Shown: piece by piece, positions 10,301 to 25,300 of the stretch | Layout of the letters: each line of letters opens with the position of its first letter | Numbering within the stretch: position 1 is the first letter of the stretch | Origin: Rostratula benghalensis | Taxonomy: Eukaryota > Chordata > Aves > Charadriiformes > Rostratulidae | Length of the DNA: 64,000 nucleotides | Reading direction: 5' to 3' | Assembly: GCA_013399305.1 (NCBI GenBank) | Contig: VXAI01000097.1 | Location: forward strand, 2,465,298 to 2,529,297 | Notes under the pieces: model-generated | Seen by the model: the letters and a program-made list of their open reading frames with translations, nothing else | Databases searched by the model: none | What the model was told of the DNA's origin: nothing | Translations under genes and position numbers: made by a program

Positions 10301-13300
10301 GTAAGTACGGATGTTGCAGTTACTCAGGCCAATTTGGAAATATTATTATATGATTTACATACGTCTCCAAAATGTTGTGAGAGTGCTTCTTTTAAGTACA
10401 CTATTAGGACATATGCGATGGTGACAGAGTGCTTATTCCCCACTTTCTTGCCTAGGACCTATGAGTGATGTGAAACCTTTAAGCACAAAGAAGAGACACG
10501 TGTTATAATTGAGTTGTAGCTGAGTCCGAATCAGCTCCTGAAAGGGGCAATCAATATCTGCTAACAAATAATGAACGTGGATCTGCATAGATAAAGAAGA
10601 GCAAACTAACCAGACTTACACAGTGCATCATCTGAAGTACAGCCTCAGCCATAGACTGAAATCTGACAGTAAAATACTGTGATTTTACCGTCTTAATTGC
10701 ATTACTGTTTCTAGTGTTCTGTGGGATCCTCATGTATCGATTGTTTGGGTTATTTTAACTGCACTTTTGACAACAAGTTGAGCCAAGTAAAGCTGAACAG
10801 ATAAAGCCTCCAAGGTACCCATTCCTGTTCAGAGTTTCAGGACAGAACTTGTTTAAAAGGACATGCCCTGTAAGGGAAGTCTTCATAAAGGGAAAAATAT
10901 TTAAAGTTGTTTCAGGCAAAATAAGGAAAAATAGCCTGCAATTATTTTAGAGAGTTCATATTTGTTCTGTTTAATTATTAATAAACATTCCTGGGGTCTG
11001 AATGGAGGGTTCTGGGACCAGAGCAGGGGGTTCATTGTAAATCATCAGAAGATGTGAGGGACCCCTGGTGTCAATCCTGGTCTCAGCTTCACTCTTCTCA
11101 CTTGGAAATAAACAGAAATCAGTAGAATTAATCCAAACCTGGCTCTGCTCACAGAGTCAATTGAAATGCTTATGATCCTACTGCAGGAGTGCTGGCTGTG
11201 GGTATGTCAGGATAGGAAGCATTATAAATTATTGCTCATAGCAGATTGCCATGTTTACTGTGCAATCATGTGCTGAGAATTTAAGTTTTAAAATAGATTT
11301 GCAATATGCTGGCTATATTTTTGTAATGATTTTGCAGCAGGTGTCTTCATTACCAAAGCTCTTTATTCTACTAAATATTAGTAAGGCCAAAAGGAGTACA
11401 GGCAAAGGATAATTTCGTTTTCTGATGATGATGGGATTTAACTGATTTTGTCTGGAGAATACTGCTGGGTATACAAAACAATTTCATCTCTTTTTGATCT
11501 TCTTTTGCACTCAGTGCTGATAAGGTTCCAGCAAGCACAGGATGACTGTGATGCTGGGTCCTGCCACCCAGCTGTTGGGGACCTCCTCTTGGGTCGCAGC
11601 AAGCAACTAACAGCCTCATCAACCTGTGGAATGAACAGCCCTCAGAAGTACTGCATTATAGGCTACCTAGAGGTTGGTTTGCTTTTTCTTTTTTAATAAA
11701 TTGAATTCTGCCTACTATCAATGCGATTTCCCTATATTAGGAAGTTTCTGTTGGAGTTGTCTGAATAATCACCAGACAGCGTGACATAAACCTGGTAGAA
11801 GGCTACGCCTTACTACTGCCTATATGGAGGGTTTGGCAGCCAACACCCTCCATGGTGGTATGTAGCTTCTCAAGAGTCCTTGGACTGGGTGGGTGGGTAG
11901 GAAGATCCAAAATGTGGGCTATCAGATGGATCCCTCTTGCTCCCTGGCTGCAGAGATGGGGCCGTGTAGGAGCTGCACCAGGCAGAAACAGGAATTCCTC
12001 TGTTGCATGTCCTGGAGGACTTGGCTCTGCTGAGCTAATAAATTGTTGGAAATAAAAATATTTTCACTAAATATCAGCTGAAGAGGAAATTAGTAAAACA
12101 CAGCTTAATTTATAAGCATTTGAAAATAATTATGGTTTATGACCCGGCAAAACGCTGTGACACATTTACAGTGCAAAGCTCTGCCATGCTGAGATGGCAC
12201 CAAGCACTGGTCCAAGTTACTCATTGCAACTAAGGTTTTCTGCAACACATAAATACCTGTTCCCTCTTCCAAAAGAGCCTGTGAACCACTCTTCACCTTT
12301 TGTTGGTTTTCTCCATGATGTTCAAACAAGGGGATCCTGGGTACTAACTCGTTAGTTGTGGTCTGAGTTTTACCACTACTTGGTAGACAGGCACAAAGAG
12401 CCATTTCAGAAACATTGTCTTTCTGGTCCTTAGGTGAATGACAGGTTTTCCCCCTTTCTTTTTAAGAACCTTTCTTTTTAAAGAGGAGATCAAATAACAG
12501 TTAAAAAAAATAATCATATTTTCACTTGCCCATACTTATCCTTTGAATTATGTAAATGCAGCCTCATGAAAAGGAACAGCTGTTCTGCAATAATCCCTGT
12601 GATTCAATGTATCTTGACCCCCAGTAACTGTCTCCTAAAAGGAGTTAAGACTACAAATTCTGCTGCTTTGCAGAACTCCAGAGATAGAGGCTTATGCTTT
12701 GGCAATGTGTTCTACTCTATCAGCTTACCTTAAATGTGTGTCACCTGTAGTATATCAGAGTCCCACTCAACTCAGTTCTCCTTATCACCAGCACATGTTG
12801 AATGCTCTGTTGGAGGCAGGCCAGGAAGTTTTGCATCTTGCAAAGCAAAGACCTTCCTCCCCCACTTCCCCTCCTGAGGACCTGTGTCAGGCATCCTGAG
12901 GAGAGGAAACCTGACTTGTGAAAGTGTGTGTTAGCCAACATGGCAAGCTGCCAAGAGCCAGGACTCCATTGGGATGTCTTATTGAAAATTCACGTTGAAA
13001 AAAATTCAAGTTCAACTGCTTTGTGTTTGAAAAGAAGCCCTGCAAATCATTTTCTTATTTAATGTGTCTTATTGTTTCTGAATGTAGGTTAAGTGTTTTT
13101 TAGCCCTATGATCAGATTCACTACTTACATTTTTTCAAAAATAAAAGAAAGCAGGCTCGGTGTTGAGGGGAGTATAAAGTCACCCACTTCAGAGGCAAAT
13201 GGGATCTGCCAGGTTTGCCAGGTTTGCCTTACATGGACATGCATGTGCTTGTCCTTTAGGGCACAAAAAATTTTTTACAGAGCAACCTTAAACATAAGCT

Positions 13301-16300
13301 GACTGAGTGTCATATTGTATGTGTCTATATAAACCAGAGAGTAGGTATGTGCAGTCCTGCCAAATGCTCCAGTAACTTGAGCCCTCCTTACCAGACCTTT
13401 GTGAAGTGAGGTGACTAATTTTTTTTTATTATTTTTATTTTATTTTGTATTTCTGTCTCATCTTCTAAATTGTACCTTTGTACATTTTTACATCTGTCAA
13501 GTCTGGTATAGAATGGCTGAATATAATATATATTTATCATAAAGTTTAAAATACATGGTTTATATCATACCTGTGAATCTATATCTGTCCATTTATTTCA
13601 ATGTGAATAATCCCCAGGTGATTTCCTAATACAAAGATGTGCAAACCATCCCTACTACTTACTCATAGCATGCCAGCCAGGATGTCTCTCTGCCAGTCCC
13701 CTTCTGGATCATTTCCAGCCCAGCTCCTGCCACTGACTTCTATTTTCTGTTTTCAGCAGCACCCCTGCCATGCTTCTAGCCAAGGCCACTGATTCTGTGC
13801 CTCCTGCTTTAGCTCTCTCTGGGGTGTTGTGTCATCCCCTCTTCTCCCTACCAGCATCCCTGCCAGCTAGGCACACAGCTTGGGCATCCCCTGCCACTTT
13901 GGCTTATCCGTGAGTCCTCACACTCAGGCTCTACCCAAATTTTGTAGAGTCCACTTGCACAGCACAGCCCCCCAGCCCACTCTGGGCATCCCCTGGGGCA
14001 GCCACTGCCATACTCTTCACCGTGGCCCTGCTGGCTGCAATCCCACACCGCTTGGACTTGTCCATGTGGCTCAGCACAGGTCATTTCCCAGCCCAGCATG
14101 TTAACCTTGTCACCTCTCCTCATGTCTCCCACTCAGTTCCCCTCTTATCACCTTAAATAGGAGCTCCTTCCTCTTGCTTTCAAAGCCCCTTTGCAGACAA
14201 AAGCCTCTTATTCAGCACTGAGATACAGGCTAATCATTGCCACCTTCATCTTCTGCTTGTTACGTTTTCAAACAAGGTCCTTTCATTCCTATTGACATCC
14301 TGATTTTCCTCCTTTGCACTCTTTTTAAACTTTTCTAGTTTCCCTATGCCTACAAAAGGGATCAACAGTGGTCAGGGTGGTGGTGTCAGCCCAGACCACC
14401 TGTTTATATATTACCTGGATCCAACCTTGTTTTCTGTTTGTATAACAGCATCCACCTGGTGGTCCTGGCTGGGTCTCCGAGCTGCTAGAAAATGAGCAAA
14501 AGAGAGGAAAAAAATGTATAAATGATTTAGTGTATGTTCCTCTTCAAGGCTTCCTCAGATCTTGAAAGATCCAGTCTTTCCTTGTATCCCCTCTGCCTCC
14601 TCGCTGCAGTCTCTGTCTGAAAGTTTCTACAACCTCTATGAGACAGGAATAAAACCTCAACTTTTAAAAAATAAATTTCTCCCGAGAAACTCTTGCAAAA
14701 CAAACCCTCTGGCAGCTAAACCCAGAATGAACACCTATACAAACTTACTTTTTTACTGTTTAGCTCTTAGTGAGATCTTTTCCACAAATATTTCTTAAAG
14801 AGTGCCTGGGGCATATCAAGGCCAACATTTAGTATAAGCATGTCATTTGCATATGATGATTTTCTTGGACTTGTCTTATATATGAAAGTGATTAAACATA
14901 AGCACCCAAAGCAACATGACAGGCTCCAGTCTTGCAATGGCATAAACAGTGTGCATCTACTGGATCTTGAGAGATGAGAGCAAATCTGTCTTCTATTCTG
15001 CTTGTTCTGTTTTCTAGGCTGAACAGAAGTGCTTCCTCTGTGATTCCAGATACCCCTATAATCCCTATACGCAGCACAACAGTCACATGATTGAAAATGT
15101 TATCACAACTTTTGAGCCTGATAGGAAAAAAAAGTGGTGGCAGTCTGAAAATGGTAAGTTTCTTTGAGAAAATATTATGGCAAAATGTTACTGTGAGATT
15201 TATTTATGTAATTGAGTTTCATCATGTTGTCTTCATGAAGAGATGAGACAAAACCGCATCCATTCTTTGATTCAGTAATACTGAGGGATTTAAACCTATT
15301 TGTGTCATCGTATAGGATTTTAGAAATTCTGTTTTTCTGCAGACAAATTCTAAGCACAGTATCTCCAAGAGCTGTCTAGAAGACTCACAGCAGTGCTGTG
15401 TTACACACGGTGGGCAAGTATTTTTCACAGAGTATCTGATTTTCAGGGAAATGTGGTTTGTGGCAAAAGGTACGTTTATCTACAGACGTGTCACAACAGA
15501 GTGTGTAAAACACAAATACCCATTTAAAAAATACTACTTGCCACGTAAAGCACCAATACTTTAAGAAATAATGAAATTAAGCTTGGGTATCAACACCCTT
15601 GTTGCAACATGTTATTTTTGTCACAAGATTCTCTCTAATAGTTCTTCACTGAAAAAAATTTCTATATCCTTACAGCTTCTCTGTGAAGCCATGATAGGAG
15701 GAGTAGCAGCTACTCTACTGTATTTGGCATACACTGAATAGGTAAAAATACTTGACTGGTTGGAAATTAAGGCATAAAAAAGATCAGGATGTTACCTCTG
15801 TTTTGGGTATCCAACTAAAATTCATAAGCCATGTTTTTTTCATGGAGTTTAGCAAAGAACTGTCACCAGTTTTGGACCACAACATCAATAAAGCTGTGGA
15901 CCAGCTGTGAGAGGACCTTTTCTTGCTATACTTGTTTTCTGTGCTTGTTATAGTTTCGGAAGCTGCCTGATGCAATAGCTCTGCTCATGACAAATTGCAG
16001 GCCTGTCAGTATAGCAGGGTTTAACAGATCTGTTTAGCATGAAGAAACTCCTGTGTTTGCATTTGATTTCTTCTTTTTTTTTTTTCTTAGAAATAAGGCA
16101 GCTATTTGCATGGATTTTAGAAAAATCTTGCTGGACACAGGAAGAAACCCAGGGCTTTATCAAAACCATCACTTACAGTTCAAGTGATCTTGATTCAGGG
16201 CCTTTAACTGTCTCCTGCAGTCTCAGTGACATGCAATATTACTGGTGGCCAGTGCTGGAAAGGCAGCACATCCCAATACCCCCAAGAGAGTGATCCAGCC

Positions 16301-19300
16301 AAACACTGGGTTTGTGCACAGGGGATGCCCTAAAGAGCCCAGCTGCTTTGCTGGAAAAGGCGTCTTTAAATTCCCCACAAGAAAGCTGTCTCAGCAACCC
16401 CTCCAATGTGCACATTGTGCTCTTCATTTTCATTCTCTTTTCAGGCATTGACCACGTCAGCATTAGATTGGACCTGGAAACTTTGTTCCAATTCAGCCAT
16501 CTTATCCTGACTTTTAAGGTACATCTTTTACCACAGCTTTTAGCTAATGTTATACACTAATTACTTAACCACAGGAATAAATTGCTTAGAGAGGCAGTGA
16601 CAGCTCCATCTTTAGAGGTTTGTAAGAACAGGTTAGATAAACATCTGTCAAGTATGGTTAAGTTATAGTTGATCCTGCCTTAGGGGAGGAGGATGGACTG
16701 AATAGCTTCCTACTTGTGTACTTCTGGTCCTATTTTCTGTAAATCTGAGAACTAAAGCTGAAAAAAATATTACATTGCAAAATCAAGTCCTAAAAACATA
16801 GGACACCTCTGAATTGCAGTTGCTCTTTCAAACGTAGTTCAGCCTTCTCATGCATATCCATTATGATACAGATGGTTACAAATATTTTTTTTCTACAAAA
16901 TTCCTACATTGTTATGGTAAACTTCCTTTACCATTTTAGAAAGTAATCTTGTATCTATATAGAAAGCTAACTTTCCCTTTTGCTAGAGAGTAGTTTGAAT
17001 GATGAATCCAGTTGTTTCAGAGAATCATGTAAGCAGCACTGTAGCCCTGTACTGAGCCTGCAAGCTCCCAAACACAGAATTTGAATGGCCAGCTGTTGGC
17101 ATCCCCCAAACAGGAAAGTCAATGCAACAATCCCCGAGATGTCTTGTCAATGCCGGTTAAAGAATTCTTGAAATAATGTTTTTTGCAGACATTTCGGCCT
17201 GCAGCAATGCTGGTTGAGCGCTCCACCGACTTTGGTCAGACCTGGAAAGCATTTAGATATTTTGCACAGGACTGCGCAGCTTCTTTTCCCAACATCTCTT
17301 CTTACCCAGCCAAAGGTGTGGGAGATGTCGTTTGTGATTCGAGATACTCAGACATGGAGCCCTCTACTGAAGGCGAGGTATTGCCAAGTGTCTGTGTTCA
17401 CATGAGTTCAGATCATACGTGGCTGTTTCTCTGGAGCTGAAGGTCTCTCCTCTGTATCCCTCAGATCCACTTCTACAGCTGTTGAGATATGAAGTGCTGT
17501 TGACTTTACTGAAGAGGGAAAGACAATCACTGTGTTTTACCCTCATTTTTACACCCAAGTGTATTCATAAAACAACTTGCTGGATCAGGGCCACTGCCTT
17601 GGGGTTCTTCTTTTATGGGATCAGCAAAGTGGCATTAGTAACTCCTGGGTCTCAGGTGACAGTTTTATATCCATAAAGAATAGCTTCAGTGATCTATAGA
17701 GCTGTATTGATTTATTTTGCAGGTTGTTTTAAAAGCTTTGGATCCCAGCTTTGAAATAGAAAATCCATATGTGCCATATATCCAAGGTATGGACAGTACA
17801 GGTTTTCTCCAGAGATACTTTGCTGGTGTGGCTTGTTTTGTATATTGAAAGGGGGGAAAGTTCAGCTAATGTAAGTTGATGTTGAAAATTCGGTACCAAA
17901 AGATTGCAGAGAGTCATCTGTATTAATAAATAAAATAGGCTAGTCATATTCTCTAGTTCTGAGGGCAAATGGCACAGCTCTGCAGCTGAGCTGTCTTTCC
18001 TTCTGGGATCAAGTAGCCCAATCCACACTGCCTTTTGGGAGCAGTCACAGAGGCACATGAACCCACAAAGGCAATGGCTGGGAAAATGCAGGTTGGCCCC
18101 AGCCAGAGCAGTACCAGGGAGGGGGCAAACGCTTATGCAGTTTTGTGCTAGGAGTGGGTCCATGCCCTGGCACTGTATGGGTTACTGGTCTTGGCCCATA
18201 TCAGACCATTTTAACTAAATCTTCAGTATGGAGAAATTCTTGAATGACTGCTCCAAACCGAAGATTTGACTCCGTTCATTTTCGAGTGAACTTGAGCTAT
18301 TGAATTCTTTTCTTCCAGAGCTCATTACGTTGACAAACTTAAGGATCAATTTTACAAAGCTCCACACCCTTGGGGATGCTCTGCTTGGAAGAAGACACAG
18401 TGATCCCCTCGAGAAGTACTACTACGCCGTTTATGAGATGGTTGTGCGGGGCAGCTGCTTTTGCAATGGCCACGCCAGCCGGTGTGAACCCGTGCAGAAT
18501 CTGCGGGGAGATGTTTTCCATCACGCTGGGATGGTGCGTCATCAATGCTGTCCCCAACAAGGGCAGTCACCACCTGGTACTTTGGGGGATGGAAGAGATG
18601 GAAGGAGGGAGAGGAAGGAAGGTCTCTGGTGACCATTGGATTGACCACTTGCAACTCCAATCTGTAAAATGTTTCAGTGCAGCGTCTTCCTTTAAAACCC
18701 TGGGCTGGATTGCTCAGAAGCTGGTTTTTGTTTGTTGGCACCAGTGTGTTTCAAAAGCAACTGGGACAAGACATGTTGGTAATAGTAGCAAAATACCAGA
18801 GCTGCAATGGTGCAAATGTAATGCAGTAAGTAGTCTGTGGTGTGTGCAGACTTGAATGGCCAGTTGTTGGGTGCATTCCACACTCCAGCTGGGCTCGGGG
18901 GCTCTGCAGCAGGAGAGGAGGCATTGGCACAAAGAAAGCTGATAATGCAAAGCTAACCCATGGAAAACGCATTATTAAAAAATTCAGGAACATGATTGTG
19001 AATTCTTTCCCTCTGGGAACAAGAGGTTTTTTTCTCCTGGAAAATATGCATCTCAATACAGAGACATGTAGGGAGAGAGAGATAGAATTTAGAAAGTTGA
19101 TGTTTCCCATGATATCTGCCTAAGTGTTTTGTTCTAGATGTTGCTCAGTTGCTTTAAAACTACTGGTTGGTAGAAGTTTGCAGTAATTCTCTAGACCATA
19201 TACTCAAATAACTGAGGATTATGTCAGCTGAGGGAGCCAAAGAGCTTTGAATTTTCTTGATCTTGCTGGCATACCTCAAGCAGACCTCTAATCTCTCCTC

Positions 19301-22300
19301 TCCTCTCCCACTCCTCTCTGTTCTCACCACATTGCAGGTCCATGGGAGATGTGTCTGCCACCATAACACTGAAGGTTTATCTTGTGAAAGATGCAAAGAT
19401 TTCTACAATGATGCTCCCTGGAGGCCAGCTGAAGGGACACAAGATAATGCTTGCAAACGTAAGTCAAACATGTTTTTTTCCTTTTAATAGCTGGGGGATG
19501 GGGTGGGGTGGTGGTGCATAGAACAATCCCAGCCCAATGCATAATGGGATGGCCAGGTTTCTGGGAGGGAGACTTTTCCAGGCCTCTAAGCCTCATCTAG
19601 AAAAACAGGTGGATTTCTATATCCATTAGTGCTGTGTTGACCTACAAGAAGGAGAGCTAGTTCACGTTATTGTTTTTCTTAAAGGGAAAAAACCAGCAAG
19701 GAGAAGAAAAAGAAAGTAATGCAAAAAAGATCATTCATTGGTTTGCATAAGGTCTTTCTTGTGAATGAAAGAAGAACTTGGACAAGGCTAAATTATTTAT
19801 TTCCAGGTAGCGAATATTCAGCTAGGTCTTTCTTCTGTGGAGCAGTGTTCCCCTACTGCATGTCAGGGCACACTCACCTGCATGGGTACTTTTCCAAGTG
19901 TAGGTCTCTGATATTGGCCCCCAGCTGTAAAGCACAAGGCCTGGGAAAGTATAATCTTGCTGGGGCACTGAAAAATCATGCAAGCAACAAGTAACTCTGT
20001 GTTAACAGTAGACAGCAATGGTGGCAAGACCACAATAACAGGAATCATTGCAAAATACCCTGCTGCTGCTGCTGTTTGGTTTGGTTTTAGGGTGTAACTG
20101 CAACGGCCACTCTGGCAGATGCCACTTTGACATGGCTGTGTACCAGGCCAGTGGCGGGGTCAGCGGTGGTGTCTGTGAGGACTGTCAGGACAACACCATG
20201 GGACAACACTGTGACCAGTGCAAACGTTTCTTTTACCGGGATCCACTCAAAGTCATCTCAGACCCCAAGGCGTGCCTCCGTAAGCTTTCCTTTTTTTTAG
20301 CTTCTGTAAGAATGACTCAAAACAGGGTGGTTCTGATTCTTTTTGCTCTGAATCCTATGGCATCCTCCTGCTTTGGAGGTTCATTTGGTTGTAAAAATGT
20401 TACCAAACCTATAACATCCAAACTGCTTTATAAAGTGGCTGCATGACAGTATCCTTGAACCAGCATTGTAAAAAGGCCTGCACATTCCAATTCATTGCTA
20501 AACTGAGCTTAGAAATCCAGCAAGGCTGGATCATCTTTCTTGAACAACATCAATATAAATATGAATAGCAGGAGTGCTGGTGTTTCTGTGATAGTCAGGG
20601 TTTACAGAAGAGGTGCAAAATGGTGGGAGGAGGAGTAACTTTTGCTGGATACCTGCCATATGCAAGGAAAAAGGTGCATAAAAGCCCTTCTTCTGAAATA
20701 CGAGCTAAATTCAGTATTAATATAGGATGGAAAAAATGTTCTGATTATAATTTAATTGTACTAATTGATTGGCGTAAAAAGTCCTTGAGGACCCCAGGGT
20801 GATTACCCAGGGGAGTGGTGTAGTAGATGTCAGCTCTGCTGTGAGAAATGAGTAGTGCCTTAGGAAATAATGGAATGCATCATGAAGGCAGTTTCCCTTG
20901 CTGAATCCATTGCTTCCAGTATAATTTGGCAGTGGCCAATTCAGACCAACTCTGGGGAGGTGGCCCATGTGTGGTACCCCTGAAACCCTACAGCTTTCAT
21001 GAAACTGTCCCCAAAAGTATGGGCCTCGCTCCTCCCCAGGTGCTCTGGAGAGGGCAGGGAGTGCATGAGTGACCTACTTCTGCCCAGAGAAAAGGGTATC
21101 TCCTCCAAAAAACCAGCAGATCTTGGAAATACTTCCATAATATTTCTTACCAGCCACTGTGCATTAAGCATCCCACATAGCAAGCACGGATGAACTCTGA
21201 TCTTTACAGGAATCCTGAATTCGTACCTACCAGCAGCTCTATAATTGCATTTTCACACTTATATCTAAATGTGCTCTTTCATGTGTCTCTTTGATCGTGC
21301 CTGTAGCCTGCTACTGTGACCCACAAGGTACCTTGCACAACGGTGTGTGCGAGAGCCACACAGATCCTGCTCTGGGAAGGGTCGCAGGCCAGTGCCCTTG
21401 CAAGGAGAACGTGGAGGGTGTCCACTGTGACAAGTGCAAGGTGAACCACTATGGGCTGAGCAGCAGGGACCCTCTGGGCTGCCAGCGTACGTAAACCACT
21501 TCTTTTATTCCTCTTTCCAAAGGATTTTTAAGAGATGGGGGTAGTTGAGTGCACAGATGCACACGCTAATGCACTACCTGCTTCACAGAATACCCACTTA
21601 CCTACTGTAATTTAATGTCAGTGTCATTTCATGTTCCTGGTGCAGCATCTGAGACTAAAAAGATGCGAAATTACTTGCAGAATGTGTAGTATACTCTATT
21701 AGATCAGGTTGTAGTTAATAGAAGAATTGTTAAACATGCATCTGAATTGAAAAGGAAGATTAAAACACATAAAAATTGTTTTAGCATCAAAATCAGCATA
21801 AAGGTGAATGAAATGTCACAGATGGGACTCTGCACAGTGGAGTGCTGCGTTGAGATGGCAGGGGCTGCTGTCTTGCCATGAGATCTTCCAGCCAGCTCTT
21901 TCCCCGAGAGAGGCTGAAAAACACATTCTGCCCCTTACCCAGGCGCACTGCGGGTTTCTGAGCACGTCGTGCCCACAGCGTGGTGCTCAGCAACGCGCCA
22001 GGACTGTGCACAAGGCAAAACACGGCACCGGAATTCTGCCAGTGCCCCTACCCCCTCCGGAGGTACCCACTGAGGAACCAGCCCATTCTGCAGGGGCCGT
22101 CTGAGGGCTGCAGGATGGCAGGGCGCGTCCCTCCACAGAGCATCCCTCCCGAGGACGGGGACTGCCTGTCACGCTGCTGCCACATCTAGAGCCACCGGCA
22201 GTCCTGCTGCCGGCACCGGTGCTTGCAGGGGTAACTGTGTCCTTCTCCCCCCGCAGCCTGCAACTGTGATCCCTCCGGCAGTCTGCCGTTCTCCGCCTGT

Positions 22301-25300
22301 GACCCTGCCACCGGAGACTGCCTCTGCCAGAAGTTCGCCACTGGGCGACGCTGTGAAAAATGCCTCGTACGTACTCAAGTTTTTGTTACTACTTCTTCTC
22401 CTTGTGGTTTCAGAAGCCCGCTCTCCTATCTCCCACCTTTTCATTGCCAGAAAAGTAAACAAGTAATCAAAAGTCAAAATTTTACAGCTGTATGCTCCCA
22501 TTTTGCACTGGCACATCTAGTTCTTTTTTACTGCTTGCAAACATTTGTGTAACCAAGTTGCACTAGGAGGAGCACTCTGGGGAGGGAAAGGAAATGCAAA
22601 ATCATGTCCTCAGGTCATCCCTGCTGCTGACAGAGCAACTTGCTTGCACAAATGGGTAAATATCTGGCTCTTGTGGTGGCCACGCACCCATTCAATCTGG
22701 TAAAAACCTCCCACAGCTGAGCACAGGCAGCAGCACAGTAGTGCTCTTCATACTTAAATATTTGCAGTTAAAAAAAAATTATCTTTCTTTTTATCCCAGG
22801 TAGGATACTGGGGTCTTGGCAACAGCTTGTATGGTTGTTCTCCGTGTGACTGTGATATTGGTGGATCCCGGAATAACTTGTAAGTTAATGTTCTTCAAGT
22901 TCTTTCTGGGTTGTATTTTTTGTAAACTCCTAAGCTAAATTTTGTAATAGAATCTCAGTATCAATGGGAAATTAAACTGAAGATGTAATTTCATTATATA
23001 CAAACAGTGTAAAGTCAGCTTGGGATCTTGGAAATCTATTTGTGATAAGGGGATTTACCTTTTCCCTTTGAAGCCAACTTTGAATCAGATAGAGCCAAGA
23101 TTTGTTTAATATAAAATACAAACTGCACGGCTTGAGAGAACCAGAGGCCCTAATATTAATAGCAATAAGAAGTAAGTCAGAGGTGATTTTTTTAACTTCC
23201 TATATCTACTTTAAAAGCTGGAAATATCTCATTTTTTTTTTTTCTGGTGTATTGGCTCCTATTCAAAATAGGAGCAAGCTTGGTTTCATTGGGCTGGTCC
23301 AGGACTCTCTTGGGGAGGGGTCTTCACTACTGCTGGTAGACTTCAGACATAGGAGAACATAGACCCATGCTGTAGAGAAACTCCTTGTGAGCAGGTAAAT
23401 CAAAGCTCTTAATTATCTGATGTGTTAAGTAAGGGTTTAAGTATATGAAAACTCCCATACCATGTCAAATCAAAGGCCCTTCTCATCTTGTGTCTGCCTC
23501 CAAAATTTCAGGTGATAGACGCTTAAGAACGGTGATAGGTACTGTAATAGATACAAGAAATGGATGCAGGAATAGATAGTAAGAGATGCTCAGGAAACAA
23601 AAGGATCTGTGCTTCAGGTATGGAATGGACAAAGCATATCGTGTCTCCTAAGCTGTGACAAAGTAGCAATGAATAAATCCAGCATCAGAAATGGCGGGGG
23701 TGGGTGCTGGGAAGGAGTTTATTAGAGGAGGTGACCCAACAGTGGAAGAAACGAAGCACAGCTGAAACAAGGGTGGAGCTGAGCTGCTCTTGTGCTGTGA
23801 GGACCCAGCCATGCCACATTCTGATGTCCTCCCTTTACCAACTCTCACTCTAGGTGCTCCCCAAAGGATGGTCAGTGCAAGTGTCTTCCCAACATCGTGA
23901 GCCGCCAGTGTAACGAGCCAGCCCCAGGCTACTTCTTTTTACCCCTGGATTATTATATTTATGAAGCTGAGCATGCAAAGCCCCTTTCTGGCTCTGCACC
24001 CTTGGTACGTAGATGGCTTTTTAGGTGTCGTACTGAGAGGGGATCCATGCAGTGGTGTCACAGGAGCTGAGGCTGAGGAGAGGAGCCCTTGCTCAGGGAG
24101 CAGCCAGCGTGGGTCAGTAGCAGGAAGATACAAAGGAAGTCTCTTGACCACCCTCACTCAGTTCGTCCTTGTTCTTCATGGATGTGACTGTTCCTTAACT
24201 GTGGCTGTTACCAAGGGACAGTCTCCTCAGCATGGTGTGACCTGCAAGGCTGTCCTTGCTGCTTCTCAAGAGTGAGCTGGTCTAGAATGAATAAGACATA
24301 TTAATTTAATTATTTAAATTAGAGGAAAGTGTTTGAATTTCCAACAGCTATCATGAACGGGGAATAATTTTCGGGAATCTCCAACAGGGGAAGTATCAAA
24401 TTTCTCTCTGCTCTATTGGACTCGTTCCTACTGCCTTACATAATGGAACTAATTGTAGCCCAATTTCCTCAAGAATTTGGCATCTATCTGTAATGTTTTT
24501 AGGAAAATTAATTTTTATTTATTTTTTTCCCCCCTCAACATGGGGGACGTTGTTCCCCATGCAGAGTACAAGTCTGGAATGCACCCCTTCTGCTGCCTAT
24601 GTTTTTACTAACATTTCTTCTCCAATGTGTTCTCCAGAAGCTATAGAGAAGGAATAATTAAAAAATATTTATTTGCAGGTCACATCCGCAAATATTTAGC
24701 TATAATCACAACCAGTTATCATCCTACAGTCCAATAATTAAATGGAAAACAGATGTCTGGGACATAGCTTATGGGAGGAAGTGCAAGTTAATTTTAAGGG
24801 AGTGAGGGAAAAAGGTTTCCAGCAGCTGCAGGGCCATAGTTTAGAGTTTCATCCATCAGAGAACAGAGCTTGTTCTAAGAAAGTGGATTTTCCTTTAGCT
24901 GCTTACCTACCCTTCAAAATTGCCCCTCTCTCATTATTCCATAGGTCAAACCAAGCGCCCTCCCAAGGTGTGACATTTACTTCCAGAAGCAAGGCTATGA
25001 GTTCACAATTGAGAATGGAAAGATTGTGTTAAACAGGAGCAAGAAACGAAATGTAAGGAAATCTGGACTGGAACAGGTAAATAGTAAAACAGGTAAATAG
25101 GTAATAGTTACATAAAATTACACCAAATACTAAAAAAGGGGGTGAGGAAATGTCTGAGCATACAGGATTTGCAGACCTAAATGTTACAATCCTGACAAAA
25201 ATTAAATTAATTTTTTTGGTATGTGGTTGGGCTGGACATTTTGTAATTCACACACACCAACAGGTTTGCTCTATGTCCAGTCCCATTGTAGACTCGGGTT

